A stretch of DNA of 64,000 bases from Ganoderma boninense. Taxonomy: Eukaryota; Basidiomycota; Agaricomycetes; Polyporales; Polyporaceae. The stretch is from assembly GCA_002900995.3 (NCBI GenBank), contig CM035306.1, forward strand, positions 186,001 to 250,000, given 5' to 3'. Within the stretch, counting starts at the first letter, position 1, and each line of letters begins with the position of its first letter. The translations under genes and the position numbers were made by a program. Shown here piece after piece: positions 11,212 to 22,345 of this stretch. Below the pieces are notes generated by a model. The model had not been told where the DNA came from, did no database searches, and saw only the letters and a list, made by a program, of their open reading frames with translations.

Positions 11212-12337
11212 CAGCTGGTGCCGAAAAGAATGCCCGACATGCCCCCGAGCGCCAACTCGCCCGATTTGACGCAAGTCGTCGAAACAATTCGATAAAATGT
11301 AAACAATCCATCCGTTGATAATCTTTTTCTGCCGAACTAAGTGCATCCATTTGATTGTTATATCATGTCTTCGCTACTACATATCAAAAGAGGCAGTAGG
11401 AGAGTTGAAGTGGTGAACGAAAACGTCATCGCGACAGATCCAGGGATATGCGCGACAGCCAGGGCAGTCGCAGAAATTGGGTGAGGTACTATATGACCAT
11501 TGTTCATGAAGACTCGAGTCTTCATGAGTTGAACGAGTTTACGGTCAGAAGGGGACGACTGAGGAATTGGCGGAGGTGCTGCGGAACATGAACGGGCGCT
11601 AACCCAGCATATGGGGAGAGTGGCAGGGGCTCCGGAGACAACAACAAAAAGGGGGGTACACTGACGGCAGAAATGGTACAAAACATGATGGATTGTTCAT
11701 AATGGGCTTGGGAAGACGATACTAACCGCTTCCTACCGCTCAGGCGGTCGTCAACGGGTCATCGCCGGGCGAAAACTGAAGTTGACTGGGGATACCCGAA
11801 TACGACCACAACGACGTACTTACCATGAAACTCGGGCCCCGGCTCCGCCTATCCGCCTATCCCATAAACTCCCACTCCATCCACCAGAGTTAGAATCGGA
11901 TCGGAGTGCCGTAGCGAGGCTAGGTGTCACTTCCATAATTGGCAATGGGCATGGTCGTCCTCGACAAGAGCAGTTTGGATCTTCTGGATTATCTGCAGAC
12001 GGGGATGGGCATACCAGAGGGTACAATGTACATTGTATAGCGTGATTCGAAAGCTTGCTAGCGTCGGAGCATGAGTAAACGAATGTACCGAGTGCAATGT
12101 TGCCTGGGACAGCGAAAGCAGTGTGGAGCGCGTAAAATGTGATTTCTTCGAAAACCTTGCTACCAGCAGGTGTGTCGAACATCAAGCCATGTGCCAAGAC
12201 ACGCAAAGTGACGAGAAGGAGGCGGTTCTGGGTAAGGAGGATTTTTCTGAGTCGGTTCGATTTTTTGGGATTGTTTGGCGCAGTTTGTGTCAACTGGCGC
12301 GCGGAGGCACGTCGGGCATTCTTTTCGGCACCAGCTG
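11212..12337. mobile_element. TA-flanked DNA element with terminal inverted repeats
   Basis: The left end begins CAGCTGGTGCCGAAAAGAAT at 11212, and its reverse complement closes the element at 12337. The match spans about 45 bases with a few mismatches, including a perfect run of about 29. Each end is bordered outside by TA (11210-11211 and 12338-12339), the target duplication expected of Tc1/mariner/pogo-type transposons. The 1.1-kb interior holds weak minus-strand frames (for example 11820-12293, 157 codons) with no transposase motif that I can recognise. It therefore looks like a non-autonomous or decayed element. Confidence 0.6.
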
Positions 12338-13351
12338 TAAAATCCGAGGAAGAGAAACGCTCGTCTCCACGTTAATTAATGTCGCAGGGGTTGGAAAAGA
12401 GGTCGTCCAGTCGGTCCCTGTGGAACTTGGACGGACGATGCAGGACGTCGTCAATTCGCTGAGTGCGAGGACTGAGTGCGATGTTGTACATAGTCAAGAC
12501 ATTCCAGCAGAAGAACCACCGATTGAGAACAATTCACAGGCTAGAATACACATCACAAAGCAAAGCGGTGACCGAGGAGTGGCTGATGGCGGAAAGCAAA
12601 GCTTTGGTCGAGTCGAGGACAAAGCACCAACCATTGACAATTATGTAGGCGCCTTTATGTCAAATTATAAGGAGGAGCATCGATAAGGTTGCATCTGACT
12701 ACCGGAATATGCCGAGACTACAGTGCGTTAAAGGACACACTTTGCCTACTACATAGTGCTGTCTGCCCACATCCATTCTCTGTTTCGGGTAGAACTCTCA
12801 GCTTTTCAACGATGGGCGCAGGTTGGAAGAGGAGTGACCTGGTCCTGCAGTGTGTGCGATTTTTGGCGCGCAAGATTGATGGTGACGGCGCGCTTCAGCC
12901 TGGCGCCCCAGGGGACATAAAAACAAGAATTGATGGAGGCTACGTATTGTTCAATCTGGATGCTCTTCAGCCCTCCGCAACAACCGCTGACTATGGTTCC
13001 AATGTTCAGATGCAAAAAGTGAAGAAGACGAGTCTGTACTGGATATCGAATCATGTCCTGAAGGTACGGACCCGGCTCTAGAGATGTAGGGAGGTGCGGG
13101 CAGCCTGCAGGCTCGTAAGCCGCTTCAACGAGACAGTGACATATCTCTTTCCTGATGGAATGAGATAACATCGTCCGGATAAAGGTGAGTATTTATCTTA
13201 GAGTCCTTCCTAACCTGGATCACAATCAGGTTGGAAGGCGTGTGTCTTATTCAGCGATATTATCAACAATAACTGTCGTCCGTTCCGCCCCAGTGGGCAC
13301 ACACTGCCCAAAGCTGCCCTATCAACGGCTCCAGCGTCGTCAATATACACA
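12338..13351. other. Spacer; one unassigned open frame
   Basis: A plus-strand frame at 12123-12686 (187 codons) crosses the right inverted repeat of the element at 11212-12337 and ends at 12686; it encodes hydrophilic sequence of unknown type. A second frame at 12689-13081 (130 codons) follows. Neither shows a domain. Since the first frame starts inside the transposon-like element, it is unlikely to be a native gene. Confidence 0.3.
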
Positions 13352-15998
13352 ATGGAAGCGCTCGAGCGACGCTTGACATCGCTTTGGCTTGCTTTGTCTC
13401 GGTTCCCGCGACGCCTTGGCCCAGCGCTGGTCCTCTGCATCGAATTGGCCACCCGCCACCGTCGTTCTGGACCATGTACCTGGACGGCACACATCCTCTC
13501 GTTGAATATAAGTATGCCTCATAATCCAACCGCATTCTCCGTCACCCACCAACTTGTCATCCACCATTATGGCATACGTCTTCCGCAAGATATTCGCTCC
13601 CATACTGTCTCGTCTCGAGCACGCAGATCGACACTATGGTCTTGGACTCCTCGTCGCAAGTTGTATCGGCACCCGTGTACGAATGGGCTTCCTCTACAGA
13701 AAGGCCATCTCTGGCGTCTTCGATCGCCCCCGTCTCGGGTGCGCCACATCTTCTACTCTCAGCCACATTTACAGCTGACCTCGACCTTCAGTGGCGGTCG
13801 TAGCACTATCGGCGTGACACCCGTTGCTCCATCCCCCACTCTCATCATCACACCGGATCAGGACCCATACGCCCGCAGACTTCCCTGCGCCCCGTCCTTC
13901 GCCAAAGCAGCTCCACCCCAACTTCATTGGCGTCGTCTCGCCACCCAACCGATGCACGACCCGCCTTCCCACCTGAAGGACTCGAAACCAGGCGACCGAC
14001 CGCCATGGCTCGATCTTGGAGACAAGGCCGTTCATCCTCCTTGGAGCTTCAAGGACATCGCGGACAACTTGGACCTCCTGCAGTTCCCTAAGGAGATCAC
14101 GACGGCCTTCGATTCCGACAACAACTCGGACTCCGGCTCTAGTTCAGCGAGTTTGCGGTCTTCGTCCTCGTCCTCCGCGGATTCTTCCAAGGCTGTCGTC
14201 GGAACGGTGGAGCACGATCTTCCCTCCTCCCCACTCGAGCCACTCGTCACGCCACCTCCCAGCCCGCAGTCTCTCCCACTCAACTCCCCTGCCCCCGTTG
14301 CGTCCGGTGTTCTCCTGTCTAACCCGCTCGGTCTCTGTGCCCGCGGCTCCCCTCAGGGTTCCGTGCACTCGTTCCTCGTACTCGACGATTCAGACATGCC
14401 CGCCGCCGACGCCGACGCCGACGCCGACTACTGGGCTGCGCTCAACCCGTACGCCATGAACCGAGGACGGTACGCGGACCGGGTGACATCGCCGTTCGGC
14501 AACACGTACGCGGTCTCCTGTGGGGTCGGGAAAGGCGCACACGGCAAGGTAGTGATTGGGATGGACACGCGTTCGGCGCGCTGCGTCGCGATCAAGGTCC
14601 TGAACAAGCGCATCTCTACGCGCAAGATGGACAACCAGGTGTCGTATTGGTCTCTGGAGAAGCGGTTCATGCAGATCGGGCGCGAGAGGCAGATCATGCA
14701 CTGGGTGCAGATGTTCGAGAGCTGGCATGATGAGTACAACGTGTTTTTCGTCATGGTACGTCCCCCTGCATCCCTCTGTGCTGCTGTCGTGGTCGTCTTC
14801 AGCGCACTCATCTCGTGCGGTAGGAATTGGCGTTCGGGTCGCTGCGGGACAAGATGGTCGATGACAACTACGACCTCATCGAGGCGAAGCTCTGGTGTCG
14901 GGAAATGGTGCGCCACCCTCGTCTCGTCCTGAGCGTATACATACCCACCACTCATGCATCTTCACAGCTGTGCGCGGTGAAAGCCCTCAGGGACTACCAA
15001 ATCGTGCACTCGGACATCAAGCCCGACAACTTTCTCATCGTCAACGGCGGCTCCGTCGTGCTCTCGGACTTCGGCATGGCGCAGACCCCTGAGCCCGCGC
15101 TCCCCACCACGGCGGACTTCATCCAGTGGCGTGCGTTCCCTGGGGGAACCCCGGGGTACTACGCCCCGCAAACGCTGAGGGACGAGGGGTACTACGTCTC
15201 GCATGCGACCGACATCTTCAGCCTGGGCGTCGTCTTCGCAGAGTTGCTGTCGCACATGGGCGACAACATGCTGTGGGACGTGTGCAAGGTGCCGGCTGAG
15301 TTCAGGTACGCCCCTGAGAGGTGGACGGGGATGCCACAGCCCTCGCGCCAGAGGTGGCTCTTGGAGACCTACTGGCTCAAGACCGTCAACCTGCCCCCGA
15401 CGTCCCCCCAGATGGACCTGATTGAAAAGGTGTGTTCTTAGTGGTAATGTGCAAGTAGCTGGTTGCTCATATGTCCATTCCTTTTCTTTTGTTTTACAGA
15501 TGCTGAACCTTGAAGCACCTAATATCGACGAGCTCCTCGAGCACGGCCTCTTCAACGGGCTGTTCGACGTCGACGGCAAGCTCCTGCGCCACCGTAAGTC
15601 TCGCCTGCGGTCTGTACGTCTGTGCTGCGTATCTCACGGACTTGCCCCTCTCTTCCTCCGTAGACATGACACCACAAGTGTTGCCTCCCCTGTGCGTTGA
15701 GCCGGATATGCGGGACCTCATGTTCGAATCATGGCACCGCGGAGATGAGGAGGACGGGTCCTACGGCCCTGTGCGCCCGTCGTTTGCGCCGATCATGAAC
15801 GGCTCGCAGGTTGTCCGGTCACGGTGGCTCAAGGACAGCGAGTTGACGAAGCGCCAGCTGCGGGAGCCGTTACCGAGCGACTTCAACTGGATCTGGCCGC
15901 CGCCGCCGCCACAGGAGCACGAGCCTGAACACGAGGATGAGCCTGATCACAAGGACGAGCCTGAGCCCAAGGACGAGTTGCCATCGTCATCATCGTGA
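13352..15998 (+). CDS. Serine/threonine protein kinase
   Basis: The kinase domain starts near 14470. It has the glycine loop GKGAHGKV, the ATP-anchoring lysine in VAIKVLNKR, the catalytic loop HSDIKPDN (usual Arg of HRD replaced by Ser, Asp kept), the metal-binding DFG in LSDFGMA, and APQ where APE is usual. Introns: 14756-14823 (VFFVM to ELAFGSL), about 14908-14969 (WCREM to LCAVKALRDY), about 15430-15500, and about 15594-15663. The protein ends in a proline- and acid-rich tail (PPPPPQEHEPEHEDEPDHKD) at 15998. The 5' end is uncertain: the frame is open from an ATG at 13352, but between 13554 and 13790 two other frames are open, and the one from ATG 13635 (MVLDSSSQVVSAPVYEWASS) looks more protein-like. 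The region before the kinase domain is Ser-rich and disordered. Confidence 0.8.
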
Positions 15999-16851
15999 TC
16001 GACGGTCGCCCTTCCTCCCCCCAAACGTTCCCTCGCCTCACGATGTTTTAACGATTAATGGAGCTTCAAAATGCTCCGACGATTTGCATGATGGTTGTGT
16101 ACTAAAATTTATTCATATGTATTGTATCGGTAGCACTGCCTCGGTTCCCGGATACTCGACACACAATTTCAAGCCATTTCAATGGCACAGTGTCTTATTA
16201 AAAGCGTATAATGGCATGCATTCATCGCCGATTTCATCGTTCAGCTGCCTAACATGAGTGTTTCCTAATAAATATCTTCTCTGGTGTTTAGGAAACAGTT
16301 TTATTCAAGGTCAGCTACGGCTCGCATTCTGAATCTACGATTTCAATATGGGATGAGTCCTCGACATTCATGGTCAGGGTGCAACACAGCTGCACAGGGC
16401 TGGGAGCGCAGCCTGAGGCCGCTGGGCTTCTCCCCGCCCTCCGAGTTGTGCAGTGCAGCCTTCACCGCGGTCATCAAGTACAGAGCGATGTTCAGGAGGA
16501 ACAGTGGTGGTGTAAGATGGGCAAGTCCACCAAGAAGGGCCAGGTCTTGGACTGTGCTACCGTGACGGACTTGAAACTCGAAGTGTTTTGAAGATCGAAA
16601 TTCAGAAAAGGCGATTTGCATCCGGTCAGGTTCGAACCTGACACTACTCGCAACTCCTCGGGCGCCCAGACTGGGGCGCGTTGTTGTGGCTTGTTTGCTT
16701 CTTAATGAACCACGCCGCGACGCCCGACGCGTCTTGCTCGACTTGCTCCTCGACCACCATCACCGTGACCGGGCCTCATCCTCCTCCGTCGACGACATCC
16801 CCCTGCAGCTCACAACATCGCCATATATACCACCTCTGCCGTGATCTCAAG

Positions 16852-19378
16852 ATGAGTCGAAGAGCCAACGCTGTCCGGGGCCCAGCCTCGGCGCTCACCG
16901 AGTTCTTGCGGGTGAGTCTACGAATGAAAGTGTTACTGGCATACCATTGCTGATGAGGATGGTTTAGGAATCCGGTATTACGCCCACGACGGTTGCACGC
17001 AGGGCCATGACCCGTCAAGCTGCTCAAGTTCAGGCCCAGACTGACGCTGCGCAAGCGGAGTCAAGTAACGGAGTCGAGCCACAGGGAGGAGATGTAGCCA
17101 TGGCAGAGGCCCAACCATCTCGTGTACGTCCTCGATATTCCCTATTCTTGGAATGGAATTCAACTGTGAGCTAGTCCGGCGATGGGTACGCATCGGACGA
17201 CCTAGACGAACCTGAAGACGAGCCGGCGCCGAAGAAGCGCAAGCAGAGCAAGGCTGCCGAAGCTAAGCAAAAGGCAAAGGACAAGGCCAAGGGGAAGAAG
17301 AAGGGGAAGAAGGGAGACGACGATGATGACTACGAGGATGACGAAGACGAAGACCCTTACTCTGCGCTGTCGAAGATGTGGAAGAACGACCTTCCGAAGC
17401 CCCCAGTTGGCAGCTTCGAGAACTGCGCTCGTTGCGAGAAGGAGTTTACTGTGGTACGTCTCCGCTGTTGCACATGTTGCGAACTCCTTAGCGTAACGGC
17501 GTGTCAAGACCAAGTACACCATGGCCGCAAACCCACCGCCGGGGTGGTTGTGCCATACGTGCGCAAAGTCGTCGGGCGCCGACCCCTTCAAGAAACCTGC
17601 GCCACCCCGGAAACGAAAGCCCGCCGGTGATAAACGCAACGTTGTGAGCTACGAAGAGCGGCATCTTCCCAGCCTTGCGTCTATCTGCATTGATGTATGT
17701 GCCGTTCATCTACTTTTGCGAACACTGGTCTGATCTTCTCGTAGGTCGTCAGTAGTCATATAGACGATGTCGAAGCCCTTGGGGACATTGGGTCGATGAA
17801 CATGGACAAGATTGCGAAGGCTTTGGCCTGGAACAGGCGGTTGTACGTCTGCCCTTTCTGCATCTTGACGTATCTGACATACTCATCGTATTGCAGGAAT
17901 TCTGAGAATGTCATGCTCTTCCACGACATCGGAAACGTGAATCTGACGCTTTATGACGCTACTAGTAAGTCAACTACATTACGCTGTTTTCCAGATCGAA
18001 CTGCAGTCGCTCCGCGCGTGGTGGCTGTGTGCTCGTATTTGTGCCACCACCAGCTAACCGCAGCGGGAGGTAAGAACGATCGTCCTGGAGGACAGATACT
18101 CCCCCCATGGCGTGCACATGAGACGCTTCTGCACCAGGGGAACGGCGTGGAAAGGGGGATGGGAGAGAAACGGCCCGAAGTGTATTCACAAAAAGGAAGT
18201 TCTGAGGGAACTTGCCAGAACCATCTCTGGAAACCGATTTGTTTCCTCAAATGGTGGCTGGTGGCGCCATGAACAGGCTTGACGCCCGAACATCGACTGC
18301 AGTTTGAAAAGAATTGGATCGAAATTGCGAAATCGCTCATACCATTCCGCCAGATCTCAAGGCTCCTGCACTGTGCACGCTTCCGGCCTTGAACCCAAAC
18401 CTAGTCAACCTCCGTCTGGAGTACTGTGGGCACATGGACGACTCTGTCGTCGACGCGTGGGCTAAGTCTTTGCCCAGTCTAAAACGTCTCGAGCTTCTAG
18501 GACCTTTCTTGGTGCGCGCTCCTGCATGGCAGGCGTTCTTCAGGGCACGTCCGAATCTTGAAGGCTTCCTCATCACACAAAGCCCAAGGTTCGATGTCGA
18601 GTGCATGCGAGTGCTCGTGGAGAGCTGTACGAACCTCAAGGAACTCAAGCTGCAAGAAATCGGTCAGCTCTCGGACGAGTTCATGGAGTGCCTCAAGCCG
18701 CTCGGTGGTCAACTGACGTCCCTCAACCTCTCCGACCCCGGTCGCGGCGAAGCCGTGAGCGAGAATGCGCTCATAGAGCTGCTCGAAGCCGTCGGAGGCT
18801 CGCTCGAGCACCTCGACCTGTCCGGTCATTTGAACATCACAGACGCGCTCCTGTTCCGCGGCATCAAGCCCCACGCACAGAGCCTGTCCTCTCTCGTCCT
18901 AGTGAACACCCCAGACCTGACGGATGCCGGCGTTGCTGAGTTCTTCGACAACTGGAAGGGCACGCCCCTCTCTCGGCTCAGGCTCCGCCGCAACCACAAC
19001 CTCGCAGACGCAGCACTCGGCGCGGTCCTCAACCACTCCGGCACGCACCTGACGCACCTCGACATGAACGGCTGGAAGGACACGTCCGAGGAGGCGCTGA
19101 AGGAGCTGCCGGCGATAGCGACGAATTTGAAACGGCTCGACGTGGGTTGGTGCCGGGCCGTCGATGACTGGTTCGTGAAGAGTGTGCTGGAACAGTGCGG
19201 GGACCTGGAAGAGCTCAAGGTGTGGGGGTGCCAGCGGATCACGGAGCACTGCGCACGCAAGGTACGTGCCGACGCGCCTAGGGCTGACGATACTGCTGAC
19301 GACTCCTGTCACTGTGCTCCTCCGTTGACCTTGCAGAGGGGTGTGACTATTGATGGAATAGAATTGTCGGCGGCATAA
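16852..19378 (+). CDS. RAD7: DNA repair protein Rad7 (leucine-rich repeat, global-genome NER)
   Basis: Exon 1 (MSRRANAVRGPASALTEFLR) opens at 16852. A lysine/acid-rich linker follows (APKKRKQSKAAEAKQKAK), then a zinc-finger-like pair CARCEKEFTV and GWLCHTCAKSSGADPFKKP. After that comes the Rad7 signature LPSLASICIDVVSSHIDDVE, then NMDKIAKALAWNRRL and NVNLTLYDAT, and about ten leucine-rich repeats from 18360 on (LKRLELLGPFL, LTSLNLSDP, LEHLDLSGHLNITD). The end RGVTIDGIELSAA lies in a last exon after an intron at 19261-19335. In yeast, Rad7 acts with Rad16 and Abf1 to find UV damage in silent chromatin and is part of a cullin-3 type ligase. One intron (17965-18353) is about 389 bases, far longer than the others; splicing it restores YDATNLKAPALCTL. 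Confidence 0.85.
17965..18353 (+). other. Unusually long intron in RAD7
   Basis: GTAAGT at 17965 and CCGCCAG ending at 18353 join a split Asn codon and give NLTLYDATNLKAPALCTLPA, the expected continuity in Rad7. Introns elsewhere in this gene are 50-75 bases. Just before the acceptor a stretch reads LTPEHRLQFEKNWIEIAKSL in the plus strand, which looks like coding sequence yet is out of frame with the gene. The extra 300 bases may therefore be an inserted fragment. Confidence 0.6.
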
Positions 19379-19702
19379 CGATAGATGGTGTTCCAGATGC
19401 CGTGAGGCGTGCCTATATCTTCGGCCTATGCTGTGCTTCCCACGAGTTTTCCATGTCCGCTTGCGTTACTGTCTGCTTAACGGCCTGTCCATTTCACACT
19501 TCTTCAAATTGACCTGAGCAGGACTGAGCGAATTTGGCAGTGGGGGAAGCAATGGTTTTGGCTTACGTATCATCATTAGATAAACGCGGAATGTCGGATC
19601 CTATATCCCGTCTACTGACGTTTATGGGGGAAAATGCGACTAACCCTTCCTCTATTTAAGCACAGGCTCCGAGGAGTGGAATGCACCAACTTTACTCAAC
19701 CC

Positions 19703-22123
19703 ATGTCGTTCACATTCACAATCCCACTCGCTATCGCCTCCTTCGTGGTCGTGTACATTTTATGGCGCGTCTTCCGAAACTACTTCATTAGGTCGCCGTT
19801 CGACAACATCCCTGGACCGCCATCCTCGTCATGGCTCGCTGGTTCGTATGCTGTCTTCACAATTATAAAGCCCCTTAGTCTGACCGGTGTCGTACAGGGA
19901 ACATGTTAAAGCTCTTAGACCATGACGCTTGGGCGTACACCGACGACTTGATCCAGACGTATGGGCCTGTTGCCAAAATACATAGTTTTCTTGGCGTATG
20001 TCACCTCCCACACGTCTATCACTCTCAGACGAAACGCTGATGCTCTTCCACTGGCGTAGAGTCGTTGGTTGCATGTTTACGATCCCAGAGCGTTGCACGC
20101 CATCTTCGTCAAGGATCAAGACAAGGACATATTTACGCGGGACCCATTAGCCACAACGTACGTTTGGCGCGGCCCCCTCGAATATAACGCTAATAGCTTG
20201 TCGTTGACCTCTCGTTTTTTACAGGGGCGCTGGGATCCTCCTTGGTCCGGGGCTTCTCGCCACAGCCGGTGCAGTGCATAGGAAGCAACGCCGGATGCTG
20301 CAGCCCGTCTTCTCTGTCGCGCACCTGCGCAACATGACTCCGACGTTCTACGGTATCACGAAGAAGGTGCGTCAGCGCAGTCGATGAATGCAAATGTAGG
20401 GGGGAAAGCTCACGACTCCATACTGCGCTCCCGCAGCTCCGCATCGCGATCGAGAGCCGTGTCTGCGATGGGCCGCAAAAGCTCGACATAATATCTTGGA
20501 TGGGCCGCACGGCGCTCGAGATCGTCGGACAGAGCGGCCTGGGGTACTCGTTCGACCCGCTGGTGGCCGACACGAAGGACGATTACACCGAAGCAGTGAA
20601 GTCGTTCATGTACGTATGTCCACCTTCGATCATGTTCTCTATCCGGTCTTTCTCCAGATCCGTAGCTGACTCCTAAACCCCGCTGGCAGCCCGACGATAG
20701 TTGAGGTTGAGACCATGCGGTTGGTTCTTCCCTTCGTGGACTACCTTGGGCCCGCGTGGTTCCGGCGCTGGCTAGTCAATCTCATCCCTAGTAAGAGCGT
20801 GCAGCGAATGAAGCACATCGTCGACACTATGTATGACCGGTCCAAGGAGATCTACGAAGCGAAGAAAGCCCTGATCGACAGTGGGGACGATGCAATGCTA
20901 CACCAAGTTGGGGAGGGGAGGGACGTGATGAGTATTCTACGTCAGTCTTTTTCGGTCCTGCGAACACGCTCACGACACCGTGATATATGCAGAGCTGACG
21001 ACCGTTTTAGTCAGGGAGAACATGCGTGCTGCAGAAGAGGACAAGCTCAAAGACGAGGAGCTGCTGGCGCAGATGTCGTAAGCTCCTCTCCTCCTCGCAG
21101 CATCCTTCCCCCGCGCTCACTGCAATATAGCACTTTCATTATGGCTGGAATGGACACCACCTCGAACGCGATGTCCCGCGTGTTGCACCTCCTCGCTGAG
21201 AACCCCGACATCCAGGAGAAGCTCCGCAGCGAGCTCGTAAACGCTCGCGAGACATATGGCGAAGATGTGCCCTTTGACGATTTGATGGCGCTCCCATACT
21301 TGGATGCCGTTTGCCGCGAAACGCTACGTCTGTGAGCATAACTCGTGTGCCTTTCTCCATTGCTACGACATTCACCGTTTTTCGCGCTCCTAGCCACTCG
21401 CCTACAACCCTCACCTTCCGAGTGTAAGTCCCATTTCCGTTCTCACACACTTCGCTTACTATGTACAATACTCTAGATCGACCGTGGACACGGTGCTGCC
21501 TTGTGTGGGAGCCCGTACGCGGTATCGACGGGACGGTTATGCACGAAATCCCGGTGCCAAAGGGCTCGCATATCTTTGTGAACATGCGTGCAGTGAACAC
21601 CTACAAAGCTATCTGGGGCGAGGACGCTCTCGAATGGAAGCCGGAGCGCTGGCTCAACCCGCTTCCGCCCTCGGTGGAAGAGGCGCGTATCCCCGGTATT
21701 TATTCCAATGTGTACGTTCCTGATCTGCAGATATGAGTACGCCGGACAAGGACATGTGCTGACTTTGCTTGCTGGAATAGCATGACGTTCACCAACGGCA
21801 GCAATTCGTGCATGTGAGTACTCATAGAGCGGGGCGTACGTCGTCGGACGCTTCGTGCTGACGAATTTTTATATCCGCAGAGGCTTCAAGTTCTCGCAGC
21901 TCGAAATGAGTGAGCAGCCATTACGCTCTGACACGCTCTTCCTACCCCTTTCTGATAAATTTTCTGCCTTCCAGAGACGGTCCTCTCCGTTCTGGTCTCA
22001 TCCTTCAAGTTCGAGCTCTCCGACACGAAGATCCACTGGAACTTCTCGGGCGTCACGTACCCGGCGACATCTAAGGACAGCGCAAAGCCGGAGATGTGGA
22101 TGAAAGTTAGCCTAGCCGCCTAG
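19703..22123 (+). CDS. Cytochrome P450 monooxygenase (heme signature altered, one frame break)
   Basis: The N-terminal membrane anchor (IPLAIASFVVVYILWRVF) is followed by the proline hinge NIPGPPSSSWLAG. Later exons give LLGPGLLATAGAVHRKQRRM, the I-helix AGMDTTSNAMSR, the K-helix ExxR in CRETLRL, and the PERW motif in WKPERWLNPLPP. The last exons encode FTNGSNSCIGFKFSQLEM and end WMKVSLAA at 22123. At least ten short introns fit GT-AG rules. Two oddities: the heme motif FxxGxRxCxG has Asn (codon 21803-21805) where Arg normally contacts a heme propionate, and after TVDTVLPCVG at about 21503-21513 the frame must change by one base to reach PVRGIDGT. P450s of this kind hydroxylate lipophilic substrates at the ER; the substrate is unknown. 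It may be a decaying gene or contain a sequence error. Confidence 0.8.
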
Positions 22124-22345
22124 TAACCACCTCCAATTTCAATCGTCAGCCCTGGCGATGAGGCCCGGACCAAGCTTTCCATGATGACATGGTTGCCTGC
22201 ATCGCGAATGCGAACTGTACTTACCTCGCTATAATCGCATGTTGCTCGAACAATCGTGACAAACATGCCCCACTAGATCGACCAATTTGATGCTGCTGAG
22301 ATGGTCGTGGCTCCACCAGACTCGGAGATCTGAATTTGAAACCGG

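Noticed and set aside
12123..12686. 187-codon plus-strand frame as a gene
   Set aside because: It starts inside the TA-flanked element and crosses its right terminal repeat, so its openness is probably accidental.
16620..16650. tRNA-like T-loop (GGTTCGAACC)
   Set aside because: The sequence is an 18-base palindrome (gtcaggttcgaacctgac). A five-base T-stem with a seven-base loop does not form, and no acceptor, D or anticodon arm lies nearby on either strand.
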